The position numbers and the translations under genes were made by a program. A stretch of 64,000 nt of DNA. It comes from Pleodorina starrii (Eukaryota; Chlorophyta; Chlorophyceae; Chlamydomonadales; Volvocaceae). The first letter of the stretch is position 1. Each line of letters opens with the position of its first letter. The stretch is from positions 2,282,001 to 2,346,000 of the forward strand of contig BRXU01000006.1 in assembly GCA_030267565.1 (NCBI GenBank), given 5' to 3'. Shown here one piece after another: positions 42,224 through 53,900 of the stretch. Below the pieces are notes generated by a model, which was not told the DNA's origin, made no database searches, and saw nothing but the letters and a program-made list of their open reading frames with translations.

Positions 42224-44886
42224 GGCACGTGTGGAGGCGGTGGCCGCGGACCCAGCGGGGCGGCGGCAGGGGAGGGGCGGGTCTCTTTTCAAGCGGGCGC
42301 ATCGGGCAGTGGCCGCGCTGCGGCCTATCGCATCAATAAAGGCGTTCGTTGTCGGCTGGTTGTTCCTTTCGTTCGGCCTTGTTCGGCCAGGCCAGCAGCG
42401 GTCTTGAGCTTTGGGATGTGAAGGGATACGTGGAGGGCTGTCTCCGGGAGTATCTCGGGATGCCCCCGCGGGCGGGTTGCTGCTGCAAAAGCCCGCTTGG
42501 TGTGACGGGCCAGCCCCCTACCCCCCTCCCCCTCTCCGCTGCGGTATCTTCTCTTTACCCTCCCTCTCCCCCGCGCAACGGCGCTGCGGTGCTGCTGGTG
42601 TTGCAGCCGTGTGGTGGTGGCTCTATCTCCTGGTGGGCTGAGGGCCAGCCGGGCGAAGGGAAGCGGCGGGTGCAGGCTTTTACAACCACAACCTACTGCT
42701 TCTACATCAGCAACACTCCACTTGACACCCAGTAGTTAGTTCAAATCGATCCCATTCTCATGAAGGCCGGCAACCTTAAAATGTCCTCAAGCGGGGTGTC
42801 CTGCCCCCCGGATGGAGAGGGGTGGCAGGACGACACCCGACATCCGCCGGCGCACCTCCTGGCCCCCGGAGGGCCGTCGCTCAGCACCGGACCGCGGCGC
42901 GGCCTTGCGAACCAACAGCCCGACGGACCGGACCGGACTGGACCGGACTGTCAGACGGGTGGGTGGGTGCCGAGGTCACTGTGCGGGGTGCTCGTCGGCG
43001 AGGGTTCGCCGGCCTGGGGGTGTACGGTATTGGGGCGTACCGTGCCGTGTCGTACCGTACCGTATGTCGGGGGGAGGAGGGGGAGCCGGGCGGCAGGTTG
43101 GCAGTTAGGGATGAAGGCCCATCAGCACTCATGGGCAGATGGAGCGGGAAATGCAGATGGGGGGCTGGAAGGGGTTGCAAGGCAGTGGTGTGTGTGAGGG
43201 TGCTGTGTGGATGGACTTGGTGGCTTTGGTGCTTCGTCGTTGCGGTCGTGTCGGTGCGGTTGTGGCGTTGGTTCAGACGGGGCGGACGACAGGCGAAGTG
43301 CGAAGTGCGAAGGGCGGATGGCGCAGCAGGTGGCACTGGAAGCCGGGGGGCGCGGGGGCACAACAGGCGTTTGTAGGGTCCCAGCACGGCACGCTTGCGC
43401 TGTTGTGCAGCGCCAGGAGCATGTGCGCTGCCGGGTGCGATGTGTCCGCAGGCTCACCTTCTGAGCTGTGGGCCTGACACAGCGCGTCAGGCGCTGGTAT
43501 CTCGCCGGCTGCGGCTAGCTAGCTGCCGCAGCCGCCCTTGGGTTAAGATGGTCGGCTGGGCGGGTGGCCAGCTGGTGCAGGGCGCGGCGTGTAGGCGCAG
43601 GCGTACTGGAAGGCCGGCTCGCGCGACTTTGGCCGCCCGGCGCATTGGCGAAAGACATTCATGACACCTCGTGCAGCAGCCTGCGTCGCGAAGGGAAATT
43701 TGGGTCGGGTTGGGAGATGAAAGTTAGGGGTTGGGGGTAAGCTCCGCTGCTCTTGTTGTATGAATGCCAGGTCGGCTGCGCCGCTATTGGCACGGAATTG
43801 CACTGCACGATGCGGAGTCTGGAGAACGCCGCGACGTTGCCTCAACCCTTTCCACTCGGAACGTCATTTGCTGGGCATGTGTGACCGCCACACGCCTTAC
43901 GTCCACGAGGTTGATGATAAGTCACAGCACCATTGCGTTTGTGCCTCAGATGCCAATGCTGAGGCAGTCTACCGTGGCCAAAGAAGTGCTCCTGTCAAGG
44001 GCGCCTCTTGTTGTAAGCTAAGTGAAGCTTTGCTTAAGCTTATTAAGACTTATACACTGTGTCAAAATACTTGTAATGGAGAGCACCGCGGTCCTTTTAT
44101 AGTTACGTTCTGGGCGTCTACCTATCTATCCCGTCCGTCATCCTTTGGTTGTGCGTTTCCCAAAGCTAGTCAATTTCCAGAAATTCCCGGAATTTACATA
44201 TGCCTCGTGTAACGGGCAGGATGCCAATCGTCCTACTCCCAGGCCGGGACGCTGGCAGGACTGGACACAACGTCAGCTTTTACACGTAGTCAATTGTACA
44301 AGCTTACGTAACATTAATTGGTAAGAAAGAGGATGGAAATTGTACTTGTCGCTGCTAAGACGGGACCGGCTATCCTTCGGTGACAGCCCGTGTTTGACCA
44401 AGCTTGCCGTGAGACTCCTCCCCTTGCATGGATGCCTTGACATTAGACACTATCGCACGCCTATATTTTTGGCACCCCGCAGCGCTCAATGTCATGCACT
44501 GTCCATGCCGGAGGCCGGAGGCGGGAGCTGCTCGACAAGTCGTACACCGTTTCGTTGTGACAGGTAGGTCCGGATGTGCTCCTTCAGCTGATGAACTTTT
44601 ACTTGCACGAAAAAGATCGCAACAGTTGACGAAGGAGCACGGTCACTGCACTGAAGTGCGATCCACAGTCTGTACCACCCGTCTACAGCCCGCCATTTTA
44701 CGTTGCTGCCATTTTACCCTGATTCACACCCTTGATAGTTGTACTTGTGATGATTCTGCTAGGCCTGCAACATCCGGGCCATGAAGAGTGATCTTTGACG
44801 AAAGCGAAGATGTGGTCGTCGGTCACACCAGCTTCGGAGGAATGTCCTATTGGAAAAATGAGACAACAGGAGCTGCTGCGCTTACG
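42224..44886. other. Intergenic region, no supported gene
   Basis: A family 1 copy lies at 42525-42560. GTACCGTACCGT-type repeats occur near 43030-43070, and TGTAA motifs at about 44070 and 44208. Composition shifts to markedly lower GC from about 43850 to 45000. Open frames exist (for example 43760-44212 on the plus strand), but none shows a recognisable domain or a consistent exon chain. Confidence 0.4.
42525..42560 (+). repeat. Dispersed repeat family 1, copy g
   Basis: It reads CCTCTCCGCTGCGGTATCTT then CTCTTTACCC, in intergenic sequence downstream of the acidic-protein gene. Confidence 0.6.
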
Positions 44887-44974
44887 ATGATGAGGATTAT
44901 CTGCAGACCTAAGCGTCAAAACGGCTGGCCTCCACTGCTGTGGTTTTCCATCGTCGCCGTGACTCTCCTCACAG
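44887..44974 (+). other. Proposed signal-peptide exon of the giant surface protein
   Basis: The two adjacent ATGs begin MMRIICRPKRQNGWPPLLWF, followed by SIVAVTLLT: a basic n-region and a hydrophobic core. The single leftover base joins the next exon to read TGGHGAPLL, giving a plausible cleavage context. The large exon itself has no in-frame Met with a leader: its first candidate start is a non-ATG codon, and its frame is blocked by a stop at 45408. Confidence 0.45.
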
Positions 44975-47900
44975 GTCGGCGCCTGCTGAAAATTTCGAAC
45001 ATGTGAACGCACCTACACATCGTGAGGCATGTGATTGCGCAGTATGACTGGGTGGGCTTCACAGGAACAAGTGCGCCGGCAACGGTTGATTTCATGGCGA
45101 GCGGGTTCCAATGACGCCGAAGGGGGCGCCTGGGAGTACCGGGAAGCATGTTTCCAAAAGCATCTCACCGAAACGTCGGCGGGGGCTCCCAGCGCCGACC
45201 CATGTTCCTGACCCATGGGGCTTCAAGTCTTCAAGGCGTACGGATTTGGGTTGACCTGGGGTCCGACCGCCGTGCAATAAACTGGACGTCTCTGAATAAC
45301 TGACACTTCGCGCGTGCGCTTTTTTCCGTAGAGCCCCCGTAGAGTCGCCGAGGAGCCCCCGGGGACCTCCATGGCAACCCAGCCGCAGCTAGCGGCCTCT
45401 CTTTTCGTAGATTTACCGAACTGGCAAGCCGCCTCCTTTCCGTGCGTACAGCAACCTCCCCTCCCTCCTGTTCCCTCCTGTCTCCCCCCCTTGTCGCCTC
45501 CTGTTCCCCGCCCTCCTCGGCGCAGGCGGTCACGGGGCCCCGCTCCTCCAAGGGCGTCGCGACTCGCTCACAGCCGACACCGGCACCGGCGCCGGCGGCG
45601 CCCATCAAGACAGCGGCCGGCTGGGCACTGCCGCGCAAGCGACGATACCACAGCGCCACCACCTCCAGCGGCAGGCCAGCACCAGCGGCAGCAGCGCCAG
45701 CAGCGGCGGCAATGAAAGTAACGACATCGGTGGCGGTGACGGACGCTCCGCCTCCCTGGAGGACCGCAGTGAGACGGCGTCTCCAGGGAGGGCGTTGAAC
45801 CGCAGTCCGCCTTCGGATGGCGAGGTGGTCAGCGAGGTGGTTAGAGAGGTGGTAAGCCGGCGGAGCCTGCTGCAGGCCAGCGGCGGCGGCGACGAGCCGC
45901 CGGTGATGCCGCCCTACCCGCCCAGCTTTCCGTACTTCCCCGGGGTGGATTCGGTCCCGCCGGATGCGTATCCCCCAGAAGCAATACCACCCGACGCTCC
46001 GAACCCGCCGCCGCGGAGGCCGGTCGCCAAGAAGTCTCCGCCACCCCCACCCCGGCCGAGCCCGCGCCCGTCCCCCCAATCCCCGCCCCCACCACGTCCG
46101 CCGGGACCGCCGCCGCCACCGGTTGCGGCATCTCGGCCGCCTCCCTCACCACCGCCTCCGTCGCCACCGCCTCCGTCGCCGCCACCTCCGTCACCGCCAC
46201 CGCCATCGCCGCCGCCGCCATCGCCGCCACCGCCATCGCCGCCGCCTCCGTCCCCGCCACCGCCATTTCCGGCGCCGATTTCGCCGCCGCCGCCGTCGCC
46301 AGATCTTCCGTCGCCCCAGCCGCCGGCCAGGCCCTCGCCAGTGCCGCCGCCGCGGGGACCACATCCTGCCCCAGCAGCCCCGCCCGCCGCAACCCCGTCG
46401 CGGCCGCCGTCACCACAGCCGCCGAGCCCACCGTCCACGCCGTCACCATCGCCCCCGCTGCCGCCGTCGCCGTCACCTCCCCTGCCAGCACCGCCGCCAC
46501 CGCCGCCTTCAACCCCGCCCGCAGCCCCATTACCTTCGCCCCCACCGCCCAGGCCGCCGCCGCTACCTAGGCCGCCGTCGCCTGTCCCTGGTTCCCCGCC
46601 GATCGCGCCGTCTCCGCCGTCGCCAGCACCGCCGGCAGCCCGGCCACCGTCGCCGCCACCGTCGCCGCCGCCATCCGTGCCGCCACGGTCAGCGCCGCCA
46701 GTGAGCCCTCCGCTGCGTCCATCATTGCCGCCGCGGTCGCCGCCGTCGCCGCCGCGCTCGCCGCGGTCGCCGCCGTCGCCGCCGCGGTCGCCGCTGTCGC
46801 CGCCGCGGTCGCCGCGGTCGCCGTCGCCGCCGCGGTCGCCCCGGTCGCCGCCGTCGCCGCCGCGGTCGCCGTCGCCACCGCCGCCGTCGCCGCTGCCAAC
46901 GCCTCCATCGTTGCCGCCGGATGCGTCGCCAGTCCTGCCCGATTCCTCGCCGCCGCCATCGCAGCTAGCGGCCCCGCCGGAGACCGTTGACGCTCCACCG
47001 GCGGCCGCCGCAGAACCCCCCTTCGCACCCAACGAACCCAACAGACCCGGCTCAGCTAATGAGCCCGTCACCTTCACATGGCCCCCGGGGCAGCCACCGC
47101 CGCCTCCCCTGCCTGAGCCGCCGGCCCCACCGGATTCCCTGTCGCCGCCGCCGCCACCACCGCCACCACCACCGCCGCCCTTTGGAGTCATTGACGCTCC
47201 ACCGGCCGCCGCGGATCCCCCCTTCGCACCCAACGAACCCAACAGGCCCGGCTCAGCTAATGAGCCCGTCACCTTCACATGGCCCCCTTGGGAGCCGCTG
47301 CGGGGCCCATCCGCGCTGCCGCCGCCGCCCCAGTATGCCGCCCAGCCATCGCAACCAGATCCGCCGTCGCCGGCGCCGCCGGGGCAGCCCAGCGCGCGGC
47401 CTCCGCGCCCAGCTACGCCTGACCCGCCATCGCCGCCGTCGCCATCGCCGCCATCACCTCCCCCGCCGCTGCCATCGCCATCGCCGCCGTCACCTCCCCC
47501 GCCGCTGCCGCCGCCGCCGCCGTCACCTACCCCGCCGCCGCCACCGTCACCTTCCCCGCCGCTGCCATCGCCATCGCCGCCGTCACCTACCCCGCCGCTG
47601 CCGCCGCCGTCACCTACCCCGCCGCCGCCACCGTCACCTTCCCCGCCGCTGCCATGGCCATCGCCGCCGTCACCTACCCCGCCGCTGCCGCCGCCGTCAC
47701 CTACCCCGCCGCCGCCGCCGTCACCTTCCCCGCCGCTGCCGCCGCCGCTGCCGTCACCTCCCCTGCCGCCGCCGCCGCCGTCACCTTCCCCGCCGCCGCC
47801 GCCGCCGTCCTCGCCGCTGCCGCCGGCACCGCCGGCACCTCCCCCACCGCTGCCACCGGCACCATCGTCGCCGCTGCCGCCGCCGCCGCCGGCACCTTCC

Positions 47901-50900
47901 CCCCCGCTGCCGCCGCCTAAACCCGCGGCACCTAGCCCGCACCCAGCGACGCCCCCTCCTCTGTCGCCCGTAGCGGCCCTGGCAGTACCGCCTCCACCCC
48001 CACCGCTGCGACAATCATTGGTCCGTCCCTCGCCACCGTCCCCGCTGCCGCCTCACCCGCCGCCGCCACCCCTGGCTCCGCCACCGTCCCCACCGTTGCC
48101 GAGCCCACCGTCGCTGCCGCCGCCGCCGTTAGTGTCCGCCCTAGTCGTATCGCCGCCACCAAGGCCTCCACCACCCAAACGTAGGCCCCCGCCACCACCA
48201 GCGCCGCCGCCTTCACGTCCGCCGCCTCCGCCACCGCCACCACCGCCGCCGCCGTTGCAAGATGCCGCGCCACCGGGCTTCCCCGGCTTCGGAGACCCAT
48301 CGCCGCCGCCCCTACCAAACGATCCACCGCCGCCACCTCCACCGCCGCCGCCTCCGGGCCCACCGCTACCTCCTCCGCCATCACCACCTGACCAGCCGTC
48401 GCCGCCACCGCCACCACCGCCGCCGCCGTCTGAACAGCCGCCGCCGCCGCCACCGCCTGAACTGCCACCGCCACCGCCGCCACCACCGCCTGACCAGCCG
48501 TCGGCCCCTCCCGACGCCGCCCCACCAGAGGAGTTGCCACCGCCACCACCGCCTGACCAGCCGTCGGCCCCTCCCGACGCCGCCCCACCAGAGGAGTTGC
48601 CACCGCCACCACCGCCTGACCAGCCGTCGGCCCCTCCCGACGCCGCCCCACCAGAGGAGTTGCCACCGCCACCACCGCCTGACCAGCCGTCGGCCCCTCC
48701 CGACGCCGCCCCACCAGAGGAGTTGCCACCTGAACAGCCACCGCCTGACCAGCCGCTTCCACCGCCACCACCGCCGCCGCCGCCTGAACAGCCGCCGCAT
48801 CCGCCACCACCGCCTGAACTGCCACCGCCACCGCCGCCACCACCGCCTGACCAGCCGTCGACCCCTCCCGACGCCTCCCTCCCAAAGGATCTGCCACCGC
48901 CCTCCGCTCCAAGCTCGACGCCGCCGCTCATCCCCAGCGTCGCGGGTACGCTCGCTCCCCCGCCGCCAGCCTCCCGCCCCGCACTGCCCCCAGTCCCGCC
49001 TTCCCCGTCCGCTCGCTCCTCCGCAGGCTCGCCGCCGCCGCCGCCGCCGTACCTGCTTCCGCTGCCGCCGCCAGCCCAGCACCAGCAGCTCCTCGTCTTC
49101 AACGCGCCGCTTCCGCTGCAGCTGCCGCCCGCCGCCGCCGCCACCGCCGCCGACCCGTTCGCGCGGCTGGTCTCGCTGCGGCTGTCCGAGCCGTCGGTGC
49201 CGTCGGGCACGTTCCTGTGTTCCTACACCGCCGCCGCGCTGCCGGCCGCCGGCCTGGCCTACCTTCACCTGTCCAGCAGCCCTCCCGTCGGCTCGCTGTG
49301 GACTTCGCTGCCGCCCGAATACTCCGCCGCCATGGCGCCGCTGTCCACCATGCCCGGCACCTACTATCTGCTCCTCAGCGACGGCCTGCGGGGGCTGGTG
49401 CAGCAGCACTGCCGGCCCACCGCAGACGTGCGCGCGCGTCTGGCGGCGGCGGCGGGCGCCGCCGCCGCCGCCGCGGCGGCGGCGGGCGCCGCCGCCGCCG
49501 CCGCGGCGGCGGCGGCGGAGCCGCCGGCGGCGACGGTGGAGCTGGAGGGAGGAACGTTTGCGTCGCAGTACGTGGCGGACCTGGCGACGTCGTGGGGCGC
49601 GATGGTGTACTGCCATGTCGTACACGGTGGCGCGCTGGCGGACGAGTTGTGAGTTGCGCGCCCAGGAGGGGAAGGGGGGGGAGCGGGCGGGGGAGATGGC
49701 GGGGGTCCAGGGGACCCTGGGCGGGAGCCGTGGCCCGGTAGCCGGCTGCCGGACGTGCGTTCCTGATGGGGCGAGAGAGGGGGCGGGAGGGAGGGGGATC
49801 GCAGCACCCGCAGCACCCGCAGCATACGCACCCCGCCGCACCGCAGCTCAACGCAACTCAGCTCAACGCAACTCACGCAACCGCACCGACACCGCCACGC
49901 AGGGCGGTCCAGGCGCTGATGCTGCCCAACAACACCATCGCGCCCGTGCTCTCCAACACCACCTTCTTCGGTCCGCCGGAGCCGCAGGTGGGTCCCCCCA
50001 GCCGCCACCTGCTGCTTGAGAGCTTACCTCGCTGTTCTTCCGCAGACGAGACGGCCTTCTTCTGTTACTTTGCCGTTCACGGGCTCCGGCCTATACATGG
50101 ATAACCCCCACGGCCATCGTGGGCCCGGATGTATGTCGTCCGCGGAGGCCGGCCGCGCCTCGACCGCCGCCTCCCCCCTCGTCGCTCGCCCCGCAGGCGC
50201 TGTTGCAGTCGCTGAACCACGAGGACGTCTTCTTCTGGCCGCAAACCATCAGCCCCGCCTGCTGCAACGACACCGCCCCCGACGCCCTCGACGCCGCCGA
50301 TAACGCCCCCGATAACGCCCCCGGCTTCAGCTCCGCCTCCGGCTCAGGCGGCGGCGTGAGCTGCCCCGTGCTGCGCACCGTGTCGCCGGTCCTCTTTGCC
50401 GACACGTCCACCCCCGGCGCCGTGCCGCTGTACAGCCCCTGCACCACCACCTGGTCCCTGCGCCGCAACTTCGCCTGCCGAGTGCCCCTGGCGGTGGCGG
50501 CCGTGCCAGCGGCGGCCGCCGCCGCTGGCGGCGGCGGCGCCGACGGCGACTACGTCGTCAGCGACGTCGATCCTCGTCTGGAACTGCTGCTCTTCCCGGC
50601 GGCGGTTCCCTTTTGGAGCGCGGCGCAGCGCTGCGACCTGCAGGGCGGCCGGCTGCTGTCGCTGCCCGGTGACGCGGGGCGGTGGAGCGCCGAGGCGGCG
50701 GCGGCGTGGCCGCGCGGCACGCCGGGGGAGGTGTGGGCGCTGGACGGCGGCGTCAACTGCAGTCTGGCGGCGCTGGCGCTGGGAGGCGCCGGCGGGGCGC
50801 TGAGCGGCGCGGGCACGGCGAACTGCGATGAGTCGCGGCCGTTTGTGTGCGTGCGAGGTGAGGCTGGGGCTGGGGGGAGGTGGGGTGGGGAGGGAGGGAG

Positions 50901-53900
50901 GGAGCTGCGGGCCGCTGGGCAGCGCGGGTCCCTGTCCGGGTCCCAGTCCATGTTCCTGCCCGCCCCTAACTGAAGTACTGAAGCGCAACGAGCTGAGCTG
51001 GCGTGAGCCGCTGCGCCCACCCACTCACCCACCGCTCCGCCGTCTCCTCTCCTCTCCGGCATCCCCCGCCGCCGCCGCGTGCAGATGTGCTTCCGCCGCC
51101 ACCGCCACCTCCACCGTCGCGCCCAGCGCCCAGCATGCCCTCTGCGCCGCCGCCCCTTCACCCAGGGGCGTCCGCCAGCCCGGCACCGCAGCAGTGGTGG
51201 CCCCCTAGCTACCCCCTGCAGCCCATGTCGCAGGGAGCACCGCCGCCGGAAGCACCGCCGCCGCCTGAGTTGCCGGCGCTGCCGCCGCAGCAGCAGCCTG
51301 GCAGCGCGCCATTACCGCCGCCACCGTCGCCGGGGGTGTTGCCGCCGCCGTCGCCGCAGCCTGATAGGGCACTGCTACCGCCGCCGTCGCCGCCAGCGGC
51401 TTTGCCGCCGCCGCCAGCGCCGATATCGGTTTTGCCGCCCCCGCCGCCAGCGGTTTTGCCGCCGCCGCCGTCGCCACGGCCAGCGGTATCGTCGCAGCCA
51501 CCGTCGCCACCGCCAGTAGCGTTGCCGCCGCCGCCGTCGCCGCCGCCAGCGGCGTTGCCGCCGCCGTCGCCGCCAGCGGTGTTGCCGCCGCCGCCGTCGC
51601 CGCCGCCAGCGGTGTTGCCGCCGCCGCCGTCGCCGCCGCCAGCGTTGTTGCCGCCGCCGTCGCCGCCAGCGGTGTTGGCGCCGCCGTCGCCGCCAGCGGT
51701 GATGCCGCCGCCGCCGTCGCAGCCTGGCAGGGCGCCGCCGCAGCCACAACCTGACAGCCCGGGGGCGGATCCGCAGGTGGGGACGAGGTGAAGCGGAAGC
51801 AGAGTGGAAGGGAGGGGATAGGACGACAGGGAGGGAAGGGAAGGGAAGGGAAGGGAAGGGAAGGGAAGGGAAGGGAAGGGAAGGGAAGGGAAGGGAAGGG
51901 AAGGGAAGGGAGGGGCCAAAGTGACATTTGAGTTCCCTACGGCGGCGAAAGGCACGGGGGCCTGATGGACCGGCGCTGCACACACACACACACACACGCA
52001 CACACACACACACCACCCCGCCCCACCTCGCCCCACCCCGCGGTTTTCTCTCTTTCTCTCTCTCTCTCTCCCTCCACAGGTGGCGGCGCTGCAGCGCATC
52101 GCTGCGGCCTTCAGCACCGGCCGCGGCTCCCGTTGTGACTTGTCCCCCTGGACCGCCTCCGCCTCCGTCGGCGCCGGCGTCCTCGGCTCCCTCCCCAACC
52201 CTTGCGACTGGGCGCCGCGTGTCGACTGCGACGACGGCTCCCACGTCAGCTTCCTCAACCTGACGGCCTGCTGGGGCCCCGGCAACGGCACCGCCGTGGG
52301 CGGCATGCCCTTCCCCGTCGACGACCTCCTGCGCCTCCCCGCCCTCACCCAGCTGCTGCTCGCCGACACAGGCGTCGCCGGCTCGCCGCCGCCGGCGCTG
52401 TCGGCGCTGACGCGCCTGCAGACGCTGGACCTCAGCTACGACCGCGCCGCGGTCGCGGCGGCGGCCCGCGGCCGCGCCGCCGCCGGCGGCCTGGCTGGGC
52501 CGCTGCCGGCGGCCTGGTCGGGCCTGACGGCGCTGACGGCGCTGGACCTCAGCGGCGCGGCACTGACGGGCCCGCTGCCGCCGCAGTTCGCCGCGCTGGA
52601 GCGCCTGGCGGCGCTGGACCTGTCCGCGGCGACGGCGAACGCGACGGGCGCGCCGCTGCCGGCGCGCAGCGGCGGCAGCGGCGGCGGGCTGGGCGGCGGC
52701 CTGCCGGCCGCCTGGTCGGCCCTCTCCGCCCTGACGCGCCTTTCCGTGTCGGGACACAACCTGACGGGGCCGCTGCCTGCGGCCTGGAGCAGCCTGCGGC
52801 TCATGGCGGAGCTGGACCTGTCCCGCAACGCCCTGACGGGCCCCCTGCCGGCGGCCTGGGCCCCAAGCCTGGCCGCGTTGACCTCCCTGGACGCCGCCGG
52901 CAACCCCGGCCTGGCGGGCCCGCTGCCCGCCACCTGGTCGGCGCTGACGGCGCTGCAGCGACTGGGCCTGTCGGGAGCCGCCCTCAACGGCACACTGCCC
53001 GCGTCCTGGTCTGCTCTCAGCCGCCTGACACACCTGGCGCTGGATGCGGAGTACGACAGCGGCGGCGGCGGCGACGCTAGCGGCGGCGGCGGCGCGCTTT
53101 CGGGGCCGCTGCCGGCGGAGTGGGCTGGCCTGACGGCGCTGCGGCACCTGGGCCTGTCCGGCCAGACGGGCCTGTCCGGCAGCCTGCCGCCGGCCTGGTC
53201 GGCGCTGACGGGCCTGTCGTACCTGAACGCCCGCGGCGCGGCGCTGAGCGGCACGCTGCCGGCGCAGTACAGCGCCCTGACCGGCCTCGTGACGCTGGAC
53301 CTGACGGCGCCGGAGGCGCCGTACGACAGCGGCGGCGGCTTCACGGGCGGCCTGCCGCCGGCCTGGTCTGCGCTGGGCTCCCTGACGGCGCTGTCCGTGT
53401 CAGGTCACTTGAACCTGTCCGGCGGCCTGCCCGTCAGCTGGGGCGCTGGCCTTCGGTCGTTGGCGGCGCTCGGCCTGGCGGGGTGTGGGCTGACGGGGCC
53501 GCTGCCGCCGGCCTGGTCGGGCCTGTCGGCGCTGACGCTTCTGGACGTGTCGGACAACCAGCTGCGGGGGACGCTGCCGCCGGCCTGGTCGGGCCTGGCG
53601 GCGCTGGCGGTGCTCAGGGCGTCGGGCAATGCGGCGTTGGGGGGGCAGCTGCCGGCCACCTATAGCGCGCTGGTGGGGCTACGGGAGCTGGATGTGCGAG
53701 GCTGCAACCTGACGGGTGAGGCGGCGGAAAGGGGAGGGGAAAGGGGAAAGGGGAGGGGCGTACGGGCATGGGGTAAAAAGGAGATACCGCAGCGGAGACG
53801 GAGACGGAGCGTTAGCGAACGGACCCGGAACCCAGCAATACTGGGGGCGTGAGGTGAAGGGCTGGGTGGGGTGAGTGAGTAAAAGTAGGAGCCGCAACGA

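Noticed and set aside
40699..42228. A 509-codon minus-strand frame over the acidic-protein gene
   Set aside because: The plus strand has acidic runs, a good ATG and consensus splice sites. The minus frame is Pro/Arg low complexity without a domain or splice support.
45914..47278. A 454-codon Gly/Asp-rich minus-strand frame opposite the proline rod
   Set aside because: It is the antisense shadow of CCG/TCG-type proline and serine codons. The plus strand has a coherent extensin-type sequence within a phase-consistent gene.
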